DNA from: Diaporthe sp. PMI_573
Taxonomy: Eukaryota; Ascomycota; Sordariomycetes; Diaporthales; Diaporthaceae
NCBI GenBank assembly: GCA_021399435.1
Contig: JAJTUP010000003.1
Span: 1,240,001-1,304,000 of the forward strand
DNA: 64,000 nucleotides
Direction: 5' to 3'
In this document: positions 46,579 to 56,825 of the stretch, piece by piece
Layout of the letters: the number at the start of each line of letters is the position of its first letter
Position numbering within the stretch: the first letter of the stretch is position 1
Made by a program: the position numbers and the translations under genes
Notes under the pieces: generated by a model
What the model saw: only the letters and a program-made list of their open reading frames with translations
What the model was told of the DNA's origin: nothing
The model's database searches: none

Positions 46579-48081
46579 ATGTGGTCCTCAATCCACAGCA
46601 TACTCACTGCCAGGACGGGCAAGACCCTCCTGGCACTCACAAGCATCCTCCTCCTGATCCAGCATTCCCTCGCCGACTGCGAGTGCGGCTACTCGGCCAC
46701 AGTCAGCAACAACTCCTCCGACACCCGGCAGCAGGATGAGGAGACGTTTGTCTTCACCGACCTCATAGAAGCCAACTTCGCCAACATAACCGACATCTCC
46801 AAGGACACGGACTGGGTGCGGCAGGAGTTCAACACGAGCGCGGCCCAGGCGCGCGGGACCTACGGCCAGATGGTCGCCGTGGACAACATCGAGACGCGGC
46901 GGGAGGGGGACGGCGATGATGGAGGCCTGCAGGTCGTGGTCAGGAGCGGTGTTGTTGAGCGGATGCTGAGCGGTGGCGAGATCGACTCGGCGAGATCGGA
47001 CGTGTCGTGCGGCTCGTTCAGGAGCAGTTTGAGGCTTACCGATGTGGCTGGGACGGTATGTTGATGCCCTGCTAGCATGTCAATGGAGGTTATGTTTGTG
47101 TTGCTGACGGGTGTTTCTCTAGGTCTCGGCTTTCTTTTGGGTAAGTCGAATGCTTGGTACATGTCTCTGGGCGGTCTTGCTTGTGTCATTGAGAGGAGGC
47201 GGCTAGTGAGACCACGGGGTGGATCAACGCTCACAACACGAGGGACACAAGCCTAAAACCCTTTGGATCATGGTATAAACTGAGAGTAACGGTGCCCTGC
47301 AGTTGAGCGTATCCGCCAGTGCCTGCTCATCGGGTGGCTCGCCCCTTCGCTCTGTCCCAGCAAAGATCAGAACCCAAGTGCTAAATACTGACATTCATCT
47401 CACCAGTACTACAATGACACCCAAGAAATCGACATGGAATTCCTCTCCAAAGACTTCCACACAGAAAACTCAAGCTACCCCGTCCACCTAGTCCTCCAGT
47501 CCCAAGCCGCCGCACAGGCAGGCTTCGACGCCTCTGGCACACCAGGCCACGCAATAGCCAACCTGCCCTTCGACCCGCGCGCCGGCTTCCACGAGTACCG
47601 CTTCGATTTCGTGCCAGGCCGCGTCGTCTTCTACACCGACGGCACCGTGCTGGCGGTCCTTGACGACCCGGGCTCGGTCCCTTCACCTTCGTCGGCCGGA
47701 CACCTCGCGCTGAGCCAGTGGAGCAACGGAAACCCGCTGTGGTCTGGGGGCCCGCCCGCCAAAGACGCGACAATGGAGGTCCGGTACGTGAAGGCGTACT
47801 TCAACAGCACGGATGGGAAGAGGCGGGGCGACGCGGCGGAGAGGTGCGTGGATCCTGCGGCTGAGGGGGCCGTCTGCGCCATCCCGGCTGTCACGGTGGG
47901 TGATGATAGTGCGGCTGGGTTCTTCTTCACGGGGCAGAAGAACATGAGTGGCAACCAGACGGTGGCTTCTGACAATGGCGTGAGTGGTGGAGATGAGGAT
48001 GGGGCCGTTCGTGTGGTGGGCTTACGGGGATTCATGTGGATGTGGGTTGGCCTGCCTCTCCTGGTGGCTGTCTGCCTATGA
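46579..48081 (+). CDS. GH16 family cell-wall glucanase/transglycosylase, GPI-anchored type
   Basis: Exons 46579..47055, 47123..47140 and 47407..48081 give 389 residues. A signal peptide (LLALTSILLLIQHSLA) is followed by CECGYS. The GH16 active site EIDME lies at 172-176 (E172 nucleophile and E176 acid/base by family rule). Later family parts include FHEYRFDFVPGRVVFYTDG and LALSQWSNGNPLWSGGPP. N-glycosylation sequons (NNSS, NFANIT, NDT, NST, NMS, NQT) are frequent. The C-terminus ends in a hydrophobic tail (FMWMWVGLPLLVAVCL) after a Ser/Gly/Asp stretch, as for a GPI anchor. All introns are phase 0; the middle exon of 18 nt encodes VSAFFW, needed to join SLRLTDVAGT to YYNDTQEIDME. It may cleave or crosslink beta-glucan or chitin-glucan in the wall; exact activity unknown. 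Confidence 0.92.
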
Positions 48082-50621
48082 TAGTCCCAAGACGCTTCTC
48101 ATTCAGAGTGAGGAAAGGTGACGTTTAGATATGGCCGCGGTTGAGAGTGTCTTCCAGATTGGGAGGGTTTCTGGCTGTTTCAGGCATGGTTTCTTCTGGT
48201 CAAACGGACCTCATCACCTTGGAACAAGGAAGAACATTGGGGATCAGAATTGAGGGGCCAGGCAGGGTAATCCAGTTGGATCCGAGGCCATCTATGCTTT
48301 CAATAATATGAACTCATCATCAGACAGGATCTTGGGATGCCAGACGAAGTAGTATGTGAGCCGGTTATTGAGCAAAGCCGTCCTCGTCGACTGCTCTAAC
48401 ATCTCCTGGCCGCATTCAGAGTTTCAGTAACGCTGAGTGATACCCGACGGTGATAGACGAATATGGCACTGTTTGGATTGGTCGTCTCTTTTCGTCCGTC
48501 CTGGGAGCGAGCATTTATTCATCGAGATGTCTCTCATCAGCCTGGACATAGATCAATACAACCCCCGCGAAGCCTATATGTGCAAGAGAAATCACATGCC
48601 AAGAGATGCAGTAGCCTTTGACTGCCATCACCTCTGAAGCCATGAATTTGCTTCCCTAATTTATCCTCTCCCAGCTTAAAAATTCCATGCTGCTCTATGA
48701 AGTTGTCTTACCCAGGCAACTAGATTCGCATGGTGTTCTGAAGCCACCAGACGTTGCACAAAATCCTAGGAGCCGGAGTCCCCCGGTGGCTTCAACCCTC
48801 GTTGCATCTGATCAGTTCTTTTCCACGGGTCGCGAATGCACGAGGCATCTAGACAGGGCGTGTAAGTGGTGAGGGACGGCGCGGGTGAGCAGCAGGGATG
48901 CCAAGGCTTGTGATCGCAGATCCTGGCGACCTCCTTTCAGACCTGACCGGAAGTGGAGGAGCTCATTGGCCACCTGGGCCGGCCGACCGTCGACATCATT
49001 TCATGCCGCGGGCCACTGAGCTTCGACGTCTCACTCTTCCGGGGGATAAAAGGAGGCCAGACGACACGACGCCATGCCGCATCCACCATCTGCCATTAGT
49101 GCAGTGCCACGGCCCGATTTGGTTGAGCAGGCGAATGAAGGCGATGCGGGGAGGGCCCTTTTTGGTGTGGACAGGGGAGGTCATCAAGACCAACGACATC
49201 GCACTCAGGATTGGACGACAACGCCTGGATCTGGTCTCTGGTCTCTGGTGGGCGGCGTGGCTGCGTGGTACCAAAGGATGACAATGGGTAGAAACAACCG
49301 GGCCTCCAGGGCGCTGTCTGTCCTGCCAGATATTAGTCCTCCGCACCGTCTCATCGAGACACGGATTTTGAAGGCATCCCGTCAACCCATCCTCTGTCGT
49401 CGTGGCCACGCGGCCATGAGCCTGACTGGCGCCGCTTTAGTTGAGCTTAGCTGGATGTAACGGTGGAGGGCTTTCCGTCCCTACCCTTATGAGACAGCCT
49501 CTCCTCCACCGTCCACCTTGGGCCACGCAGCATGTCGGTCTTTGGTCTCGAGAGCTACGTACGTCACCAGCGCCCGAGACTAAGCTGCATGGCCTCTCCA
49601 GAGCGCATCGATCCAACAAGGCACTATAACGGCGACAGCTTGACGGGTCAGTAATGCTACGATGCCACGAGCGCCAAGCCGGAATATGTCCAGGACTTTC
49701 TGCGGTGGGTTCTTAGCCTACGGTTCTGGGGATGATCTAGAAGCATCGTGGGTCATGCAACTGCCAAGGGAGCATCTCCCGGTGGTTGGGCCCAAGATTC
49801 GACACATCAAGGCTCGGTACGCTATCCGTCGCTAAGTAAAGACGACCCCCGGCATGGCGTTTACTGTTGGCCAGATGTTCACTACTTAATGCCACCCGTC
49901 ATTTCCTTTCCTTTCACTTACTGTTTCAACTCCCACGTCGACCTTTATGCCCGATCACCATCACGAGTCTCGACTCGTCGACGGCGTTACACATCGTGAA
50001 CCAAGGGCCCACTTCGCGGACGACGTACGTGTCGATCCCCGACAGGAAGTGTCAGCCTGGCTTCGTGGTTTGTCCACATGCGATCTCAAGGTAATGTCCC
50101 CAAGACGAAGGTCGACCAGGATGGCATATATGAGCCCTCGCCTATGTGAGCCGCACTTCCGGCCTTGACTCGGTCCTCGCTGTCACATTGCTTCCCGGCT
50201 TCGTCCGGATTGGAACGTCGTGTGGGCAGTAACTCAGCCTGGTGGCGTAAGTTTAGGTAAAGAGTTGCAGAGGTGTGTTCCCGGTTTGCCGGCAGGATAT
50301 ATAGTCCGACTGGCTGCCCCCCCAACTCACTGGCAGGTCAGGCGATATGTCTTTTGACGACTTGAGAACCACATGCCCAGGTCAGCGTTGTGAGCGGGGC
50401 TCTCAACACCACCAATATCCTATCCTACTCTTTCTTGTCACTCTTTTGGCCTGCACTAGGCAGACTTCTCAGATAGATAAACTTCTACTCCGGTCCTTAC
50501 CGTCAGATATCGTGCCTTGCTACGCATTGCTCTTCTTCCTCGTTGCCTTTTCTTATACCAAGTTCTTTGAGAGCCTACCAAACACAAATTACACAGCTCA
50601 ACTAGGATCCGTACCTTCAAG
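48082..50621. other. Intergenic region
   Basis: 2.5 kb between the GH16 and GH64 genes. ORFs up to 137 codons (for example around 48898-49460, both strands) show no recognisable domain. A short CT-rich stretch precedes the GH64 start. No repeat or RNA gene seen. Confidence 0.5.
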
Positions 50622-52629
50622 ATGTCGAGTCTTGATGAAGCCCTCCAAGTCCAGAAGGACACCAACGTCCTTCGTGCTCCAACAACATCATCCTCAACCA
50701 GCAAGCAGTCATTGTCCGCTCAGACCGAACCGACTATGAACTTTGCTCTTGTCAACACTACTGGCTCTTCCAACATGTACGCCTATATTTCCGGGCTTTC
50801 TCTGCAGAACAATAACGCTGTTTTCATGTTAGAAAGGTAAGCGGGTAGCCTCGGGCTTTGTGTCGGAGCCTCTACGGTGACCGGGCTATGACTCTGACGA
50901 AAATCTCAGCGACGGAACTACAGTCTATTACCCAAGTTCACCTGACACCGATGGCAAGTCACTGACGGTTAACACTGCTATTAAACTGGGAGCACCGGGA
51001 ACTACAACAACTATAACAATTCCGCAAACTGCCGGTGGCCGCTTGTGGTTCTCCCAGAACGCGACCCTAACGTTCTTGCTGAACCCAGGCCCGGCCCTGG
51101 TCGAGCCATCGGTGACAAATGTAAGCGATCCCAATTTCAATATCTATTGGGATTTTTGTGAGTTCACGTACAATAGCGTCCAGCTATATGTGAATATCAC
51201 CTATGTAGACTTCGTCTCCCTCCCCATTGCTCTTCAGCTTGAGAACACCTCAGGCCTGGTGACCAAGGTCCAAGGAATGCCGTCCAACGGACTTGACACC
51301 GTCTGCTCCGCCCTCACCGCGCAGAGCACCGCGGACGGCGCCGGCTGGAAGGACCTCATCATCAAGGACACTGCCACAGGGGCGAACCTCCGTGCTGTCA
51401 GCCCCAACGCCGGCATCGTTATGAACAATTCCCTGTTCAACGGGTACTTCCAGCCCTACGTCGACCAGGTCTGGTCCAAATATGCCACGAACTCACTCGA
51501 CGTGGACACCCAGGCCAGCTACGGAATCGTCTCGGGCAAGGTGGACTCGTCGTCGAAGCTCGCCTTCGGCGACGCAGGGTCCTTCCCCCAGCCCTCGGCG
51601 GCCGACATCTTCTCTTGTTCCACGGGCGCCTTCGCCGTGTCCACAGCCGAGATGGCCAACATCGCCGCGCGCCTCGCCGCGGCCTTCAACCGCTCCACCC
51701 TGCTGGTGAACAGCGACCAGCCGGACAATGAGGACGTGTCCACCTACTACGTCAACCCCGTCACCAACCACTACGCGCGCATCGTCCACGAGACCAACAC
51801 CGACCGCAAGGGCTACGCCTTCCCCTACGACGACGTGGGGCCCATCGACGGCGCGGACCAGAGCGGCAGCCTGTTCGACTCCAACCCGAAGCTGCTCACC
51901 GTCACCGTCGGGGGGCTGTCGTCGACAAGTTCCGCGTCCGTGAGCGCGAGGGACCACGCCGTGCGCCTGGGCCAGCGGCCCGCCGGGAGGAGGGCCGGGC
52001 CCATCGTGCGCAGGGGCCTGAGCGAGGCGGGCGACGAGGCTATGCCGTCGTCGGACCCTGCGCACAGCGGCAGTAGCAGCAACGATGACGTCTCGGAGGG
52101 CGTGGACCTGGAGACAGGCCTCGGTTCCCGAGGTAAGCAAGACTCACTTTTTATCAAGGACACACATCCCCTCTCCCTCCTCCGCGGAAGCACCGGGGGG
52201 AGGAAACTCTGTGCAGAGCTACCGTCCTCATCGTCTTCTCTCACAAGCAGGTCTCTGACCTCGTTCGTCCCGCGCCGGTGGGCGGACGCGGTTGAATCCG
52301 TCCTGGGCCGCCTCGAGCGGTCCTCCTCTCGCTCCCATCCTACGATTTATGCGAGGACGAAGCCGGTGGTTGATCTTGTCGTGCGGCTTGTTACGGTCTT
52401 TTTGAGCATGTCTGTTAGGACCTTCGTTTCGAGGATTATGATGGGGTTTTTGTTGGTGCTGTTTTACCTACTCGTTCCTGCGATCAGGGGTAGTGTTGGT
52501 GGTGGTGGTGGTGGTGGTGATGCTGCTGCTGGGTCTCTTGTTGACCAGGCGATGCCGTCGGATGCTGACGACGTAAGTATGATCATGGCGGAGCATGTCC
52601 GTGTCGCTTCTGTCTTGGCTCCGAAATGA
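50622..52629 (+). CDS. GH64 family beta-1,3-glucanase with C-terminal membrane extension
   Basis: Exons 50622..50836 and 50910..52629 (intron 73 bp) give 644 residues if no further intron is spliced. The GH64 domain (about 38-420) contains RLWFSQNATLTFLLNPGP, IYWDFCEFTYN and NITYVDFVSLPI. Glu156 and Asp172 are 16 residues apart, the spacing of the catalytic pair known for laminaripentaose-producing GH64 enzymes. No N-terminal signal peptide is visible. After LLTVTVGGL the chain continues in a Ser/Arg-rich linker, a basic amphipathic segment and hydrophobic helices (VVDLVVRLVTVFLSM, IMMGFLLVLFYLLVPAI), then a poly-Gly run encoded by GGT repeats. A well-formed intron signal at 52133..52250 lies within this extension; removal would stop the protein two codons later. 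The catalytic assignment is firm, the C-terminus is not. Confidence 0.88.
52133..52250 (+). other. Possible retained intron in the GH64 gene
   Basis: GTAAGC donor after CCCGAG and a pyrimidine-rich stretch ending ACAAGCAG. Length 118 bp, not a multiple of three. Unspliced, the frame stays open for 165 more codons; spliced, the product ends GSRGL and then TGA. Confidence 0.45.
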
Positions 52630-53979
52630 GGCTGTTGCGGGCTTACTGTATATATCATTGTACATTCGCTTCAATTGAATGCATATATTCAACGGATATC
52701 ACCTAATGAAGAAGCATAACACAGATCCCGCCTGCTGTTGATTCTGTCACTCTATTGCCAAGGGCAACTGGAATATCACAGAGACAATCTTGAAATACAC
52801 GATCTCATTACAATACCATGCTGTAAAGCCTTGAAGTTATGTCCCCACGAAAGACTCAATGCACCGTCAATCTGTGCCACGGTACCGACTAACCTCCATG
52901 GTCCACCATATAAACGCCGCGGCTTCGCTTGTGGTTTATAGCTTCTACCTAGGTATGAGGGTGTTTAAGCGTCTACCACTGTATGAAGGGACCGCCTACA
53001 TACTGCATAAGAAGCGTACGTACACGGATTAAAAAAAAACGAAACCACCTAGGTATGTGGTCTTTCCTCGCGGAACAACAAGTTCACAGTGATGACCCAT
53101 CCTCCATGTCACACAAAAAAAGCAGCTGCCAATGAGCTGTGCATTGGCTACCCTATTCCGTGACACTCCAGTACTGTGGCAATTCGTGAAGGAGTTACAT
53201 GAAACTTCATGTAGATTTGTGCTTAATGACTAGGATACCTCGGTCAGGTCATTTGTGGCCACGACTTAACAAATTTTGACAAGTACGGTCTCCCTTTTCA
53301 AAAGCTTTTCTTGCTCTAGTTATCAACAGGTACTTCTCTGGGAAGGAAGTTAATCGAACGTGGCTTTTCTTGAAGTAATCCTCAACGGGGGAGCAATCCA
53401 GACTAAAGCACCCTATAACTTTCATTTGTGGTCAGGCCAGGCTGGCTGAAAACACGGCCTTGAAATCATAGTACTTCAGAGAGGGGTCGTATAGGAGCCC
53501 TTTCTCGACCATCTTCAAGGCCAAGCAAGGGGATTGGAATGCCTCTGACCGTACCGAAAATTGGATTGTGTCATCGGATTCAGCGTCTGTGTAGAGAAGC
53601 TTCCAGCTTCAAAGCCCTCAAGCTCAAATTCGAATGGGAAGGACCACATTGCGTCTTACCTGAAGGCTGAAACAGTTGAAGTGGCTTTCCAGGACTTCAT
53701 TGCCGAGTCCTTATCTAAATCTCCGGGTCTTAGTGGGCATGCCAGCTTTGAAACCTTGACATGAGGCTTCGGCAGTGCTGTCTTACAAATACGCATCTTC
53801 AACTGTGGCTCAGAACAATTATTCTTTCTTTCTACGTAAGCCCAGTATTCGAAGATATTGAGTTCTTCTTCAAGATAGATCATCCATGCTTTCGGATTCG
53901 GGGATCCACATCTTCTTTCAGGCTATGCCCCTGAGTCGGTTCAACTCCACATATAGTCCACAATTCACCCAATTCAAGC
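52630..53979. other. Intergenic region before the 5S gene
   Basis: 1.35 kb, A+T-richer than the gene regions. ACCTAGGTATG-like sequence occurs twice (52948 and 53048). No coding signal recognised. Confidence 0.45.
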
Positions 53980-54098
53980 ACATACGGCCATAGATACAGG
54001 AAAATACGGGATCCCGTCCGCTCTCCCATCGTCAAGCCTGTAATCGCTGGATTAGTAGTTGGGTCGGTGACGACCAGCGAATACCCGGTGCTGTATGT
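53980..54098 (+). rRNA. rrn5: 5S ribosomal RNA
   Basis: 119 nt matching the fungal 5S rRNA layout. The ends ACATACGGC and GCTGTATGT pair over nine positions (helix I, with one G-U). Helix II arms GATACAGG and CCTGTAATC are complementary with one bulge. GGGATCCCGTCCGCTCTCCC and the block TAGTAGTTGGGTCGGTGACG, then ACCAGCGAATACCC, are the conserved core that also contains the internal Pol III control regions. TTTT follows directly at the 3' end as a terminator. The gene is dispersed between protein genes, as in Neurospora and many other filamentous fungi. Compensatory pairing suggests a functional copy. Confidence 0.92.
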
Positions 54099-54115
54099 TT
54101 TGTTTCTCTTTTGGT
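54097..54115 (+). terminator. Pol III terminator of the 5S gene
   Basis: Runs of T (TTTT, then TTTCTCTTTT) immediately after the last 5S helix, the standard Pol III stop signal. Confidence 0.7.
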
Positions 54116-54727
54116 CATCCTCAATGTTCCACCTCTTACACCTATGGTATGTAGAGCTCAAGCCTTTCCTCGTCAAATTCGAGTTGAAATAGATTGAGAG
54201 AGTTGCCTCCTCTACGCAATGCCAATAATCCTTGCCTGTTCAGAGTCTCAAAAGGGTGTCGTGCCCTTACTCGGGAAAGAGATTTTGCAGGTCGTTTCGG
54301 CCCCACGCAGGCGGAATTATCTTGCAAGGTATCCTTAACCTCCCTCGCTTCACAGAACAATTGGATATGCTTACTATGATATTTTGACCGTCTAACATTG
54401 CCAAAATGTGCTCAGTGCGAACAAAGCAGAATATTTTGCACACACCCGGATCCGTCACTTTTGAATCTAGGCATGGAGCGAGAAGAACAATGGATGCTTT
54501 CCAAGATAGGGTCATTCCGGTTGAAGAATGAAGGTGTAGAGAGCTAAAATCATTCGGTGACTCAATCATCTCGAATAATCTACTGTTGACATTGGCAATC
54601 GTGAGGAGAAGACTTGCCCAGATCTTGGGGATCGTACAGAATTCAAGACCTCGAAAGCTTTGTTTTATTGTATACGTTGTCGGGCTTTTTCTTCCTTTAG
54701 CTGTCAAGTGCTGTCTTCGATAACATC
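54116..54727. other. Upstream region of the kinase-like gene
   Basis: About 0.6 kb between the 5S gene and the next start codon; no feature recognised. Confidence 0.45.
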
Positions 54728-56825
54728 ATGGCAGCGCCTCGCGGACGAAGGCCCTACAGGCAAATAGGGGTCTTCTTACCACTCGAAAGAGATGACCCAG
54801 AACATGACCGCGTCATGAAAGAGGCCAATGTGCCACGCCTCGACGGCGCCATGGACGCCGGGTTCCTCTATGTCAAAGGTATCTCAATGGGATCATGGAA
54901 TAAAAGAGACTACAGAAACAACAGGATAGCAATAGACAAGAGCCTCTTAGTCGTCCAATCCGCATCAACGGGCGAGCTATTCTTCAACAAGATCTTGGAA
55001 CGGGAATGGGACCCCAACACGCTGCACTCGCACCCGCCGCTCGAGCTGAGGGTGTCAACGTACCCTGACAGGATCGGCGACGCCACCATAGATAGTGTCA
55101 GAAATGTTGGCCGTAAACGGAAGGGGATTCTGCCGAATGTGCCCTATTTCAACAAGCTGCGGTTCTGGCAGCAGTTGGACCCTTCTGATGTCCACAATGT
55201 CACTGTCTTCTCGCTTTTTTTCGAGTAAGTTAACCGGCCATGCGCAACTTGGTGGGACGAACGCTGATCTTGTGTTTCGTAGGTTTTGCAACGGCGGTTC
55301 ACTGGAGGAGCTCATGAACAAGTATCGAACACGGCTGATTGCCATCCCAGAGCACTTTATCTGGTAATATCAAATTCCATGTTCACGCAGCGTCTTTGGC
55401 TTTCATTTTTTAACATGGCTGGAATAATAGGCTTGTAGCAGAGCAACTGTTCTTAGCAATAGTAGCAATGAGGTTTGGCAGGTATCCTGTACAGGACGAT
55501 CCTGACGATACGAGTAGGGAAGGGAGCGAATCAGACGAAGGCTCAATCGTCCAGCCTAGGAACTGGGACCGTATATATCACCGTGACCTAGTAAGTGCTC
55601 ATAAGCTGTGCGATGGTCGCTGTATTAGTATTTCTGAGCAAAAGTCGCAGCACGCGAACAACGTATTCTTAAACTACCTGCCCAAAGGACCCGGACGCGT
55701 CCCGAGAGCAGGCCTCGCGAACAACGCGTTCCCTGAAATCGTGGTCGGCGACTTCGGGAACTCAGGAATCGTAGGCGACGCCGCCGCGACGCTACCGCAA
55801 TGCGTCTACCAACCATCAGACAACGACGACCAAGACGACGGGGGGCTCCTGTTTGAGTGGGAGGACATCTTTTCGGTCGGGGAGATACTACGGACCATGG
55901 TCATGACGCACAATGACACGTGGGACGTCCAATTGAGGCCCAACAACGTGCGGGTGCAGGACGCAAACCAGGAGCCCACGGCGCCACCGTACTCGGACGA
56001 GCTCATCGAGCTGCTGCAGCTCTGTAAGCATTATTTTTCTCCTTTAATGGAACCCCGTCTTTCATGCTTTGGAATGTTCCAGAATGCAACACTTTAGGCT
56101 CCGTAACAGGTAACTAATACTTAGAAGTCGAGTACCCGAACATGGAGAATATATATATCCGCGATCTCGGGGATGACGTGCTAGACGCGACGTTCCCCAG
56201 CCCGGAGGACGTGCGCGACGACCTGCTGCCCCAGGCCCAGGCCCGTGTTGCGGCATACCTAGACCGGACGGGCAAGCCGGCCGGGTACTTTGACCAGATG
56301 GACGTGTCGTGGACCAAGCCGGAAGAGCTTATGCCGTTTTCTTACATTATGAGGTACGCGACCGATGCAGGAGACGGGCCTGACGGAGGGCCGCCCCCCG
56401 CCCAGGGAGGCGGCCCCGATGATGGCTCTAGTGATAGCTCCGGTGATGGCTCCGGTGGCAGGAGCGGCGGAGATGGAGATGTAGAAATGTCAGACTCGGG
56501 CTCGTCTTCCTCGGGCTCGTCTTCCTCGAGCTCGTCTTCCTCGAGCTCGTCTTCCTCGTCCTCTTCTTCCGAAGGGGGAAATGACGGCAACGGCCAGCCA
56601 GAGAACCAAGAGGATCCAGGCGGTGGCACAGGCAGTTCATCGTCGTCGTCGTCGTCGTCCTCCTCGTCATCTGGTCCGCCCTCTCAACCACCGCCTAATG
56701 CTGAGCGGAGAGCTATGCAGGAGCTGTGTAAGCTGCACAAGTGGAACGATGCGAAGCCGCGATACGAGCTGCGCAGCCTCGAGTTTGGGGTTCCTGCCAT
56801 ACTGCCGCTCAAGGGCCCTCCATGA
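54728..56825 (+). CDS. Protein-kinase-like protein with altered motifs and Ser-rich tail
   Basis: Exons 54728..55224, 55283..55363, 55431..55590, 55651..56023 and 56128..56825 give 602 residues. The centre resembles a protein kinase fold: hinge FEFCNGGSLEELMNKY, catalytic loop IYHRDL + HANNVFLN (HRD Asp245, Asn250), VVGDFGNSG (Asp280), and the alphaF-like FEWEDIFSVGEILRTM. The catalytic-loop Lys and Pro of HRDLKPxN are replaced by His and Ala, and I see no clear Gly-rich loop or VAIK lysine in the N-terminal 160 residues. It may be a weak kinase or a pseudokinase. The C-terminal part has a long Ser/Gly/Asp tract with a 15-bp repeat (56499-56558), followed by a conserved-looking end, WNDAKPRYELRSLEFGVPA. 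The intron at 55591 is 60 bp and in frame, so retention would insert residues into the catalytic loop. Similar kinase-like genes expand in Sordariomycetes; function unknown. Confidence 0.78.
56499..56558 (+). repeat. 15-bp coding tandem repeat (poly-Ser)
   Basis: Four units of (G/A)GCTCGTCTTCCTCG encoding Ser/Gly-Ser runs within the kinase-like gene; further Ser codons follow, and a second (TCG/TCC) tract lies around 56636-56670. Confidence 0.9.

Noticed and set aside
55641..55650. Acceptor at AAAAG (55644) for the kinase-like gene
   Set aside because: It would add Ser-Gln to the catalytic loop; the acceptor CAG ending at 55650 restores the exact HRD-to-Asn spacing.
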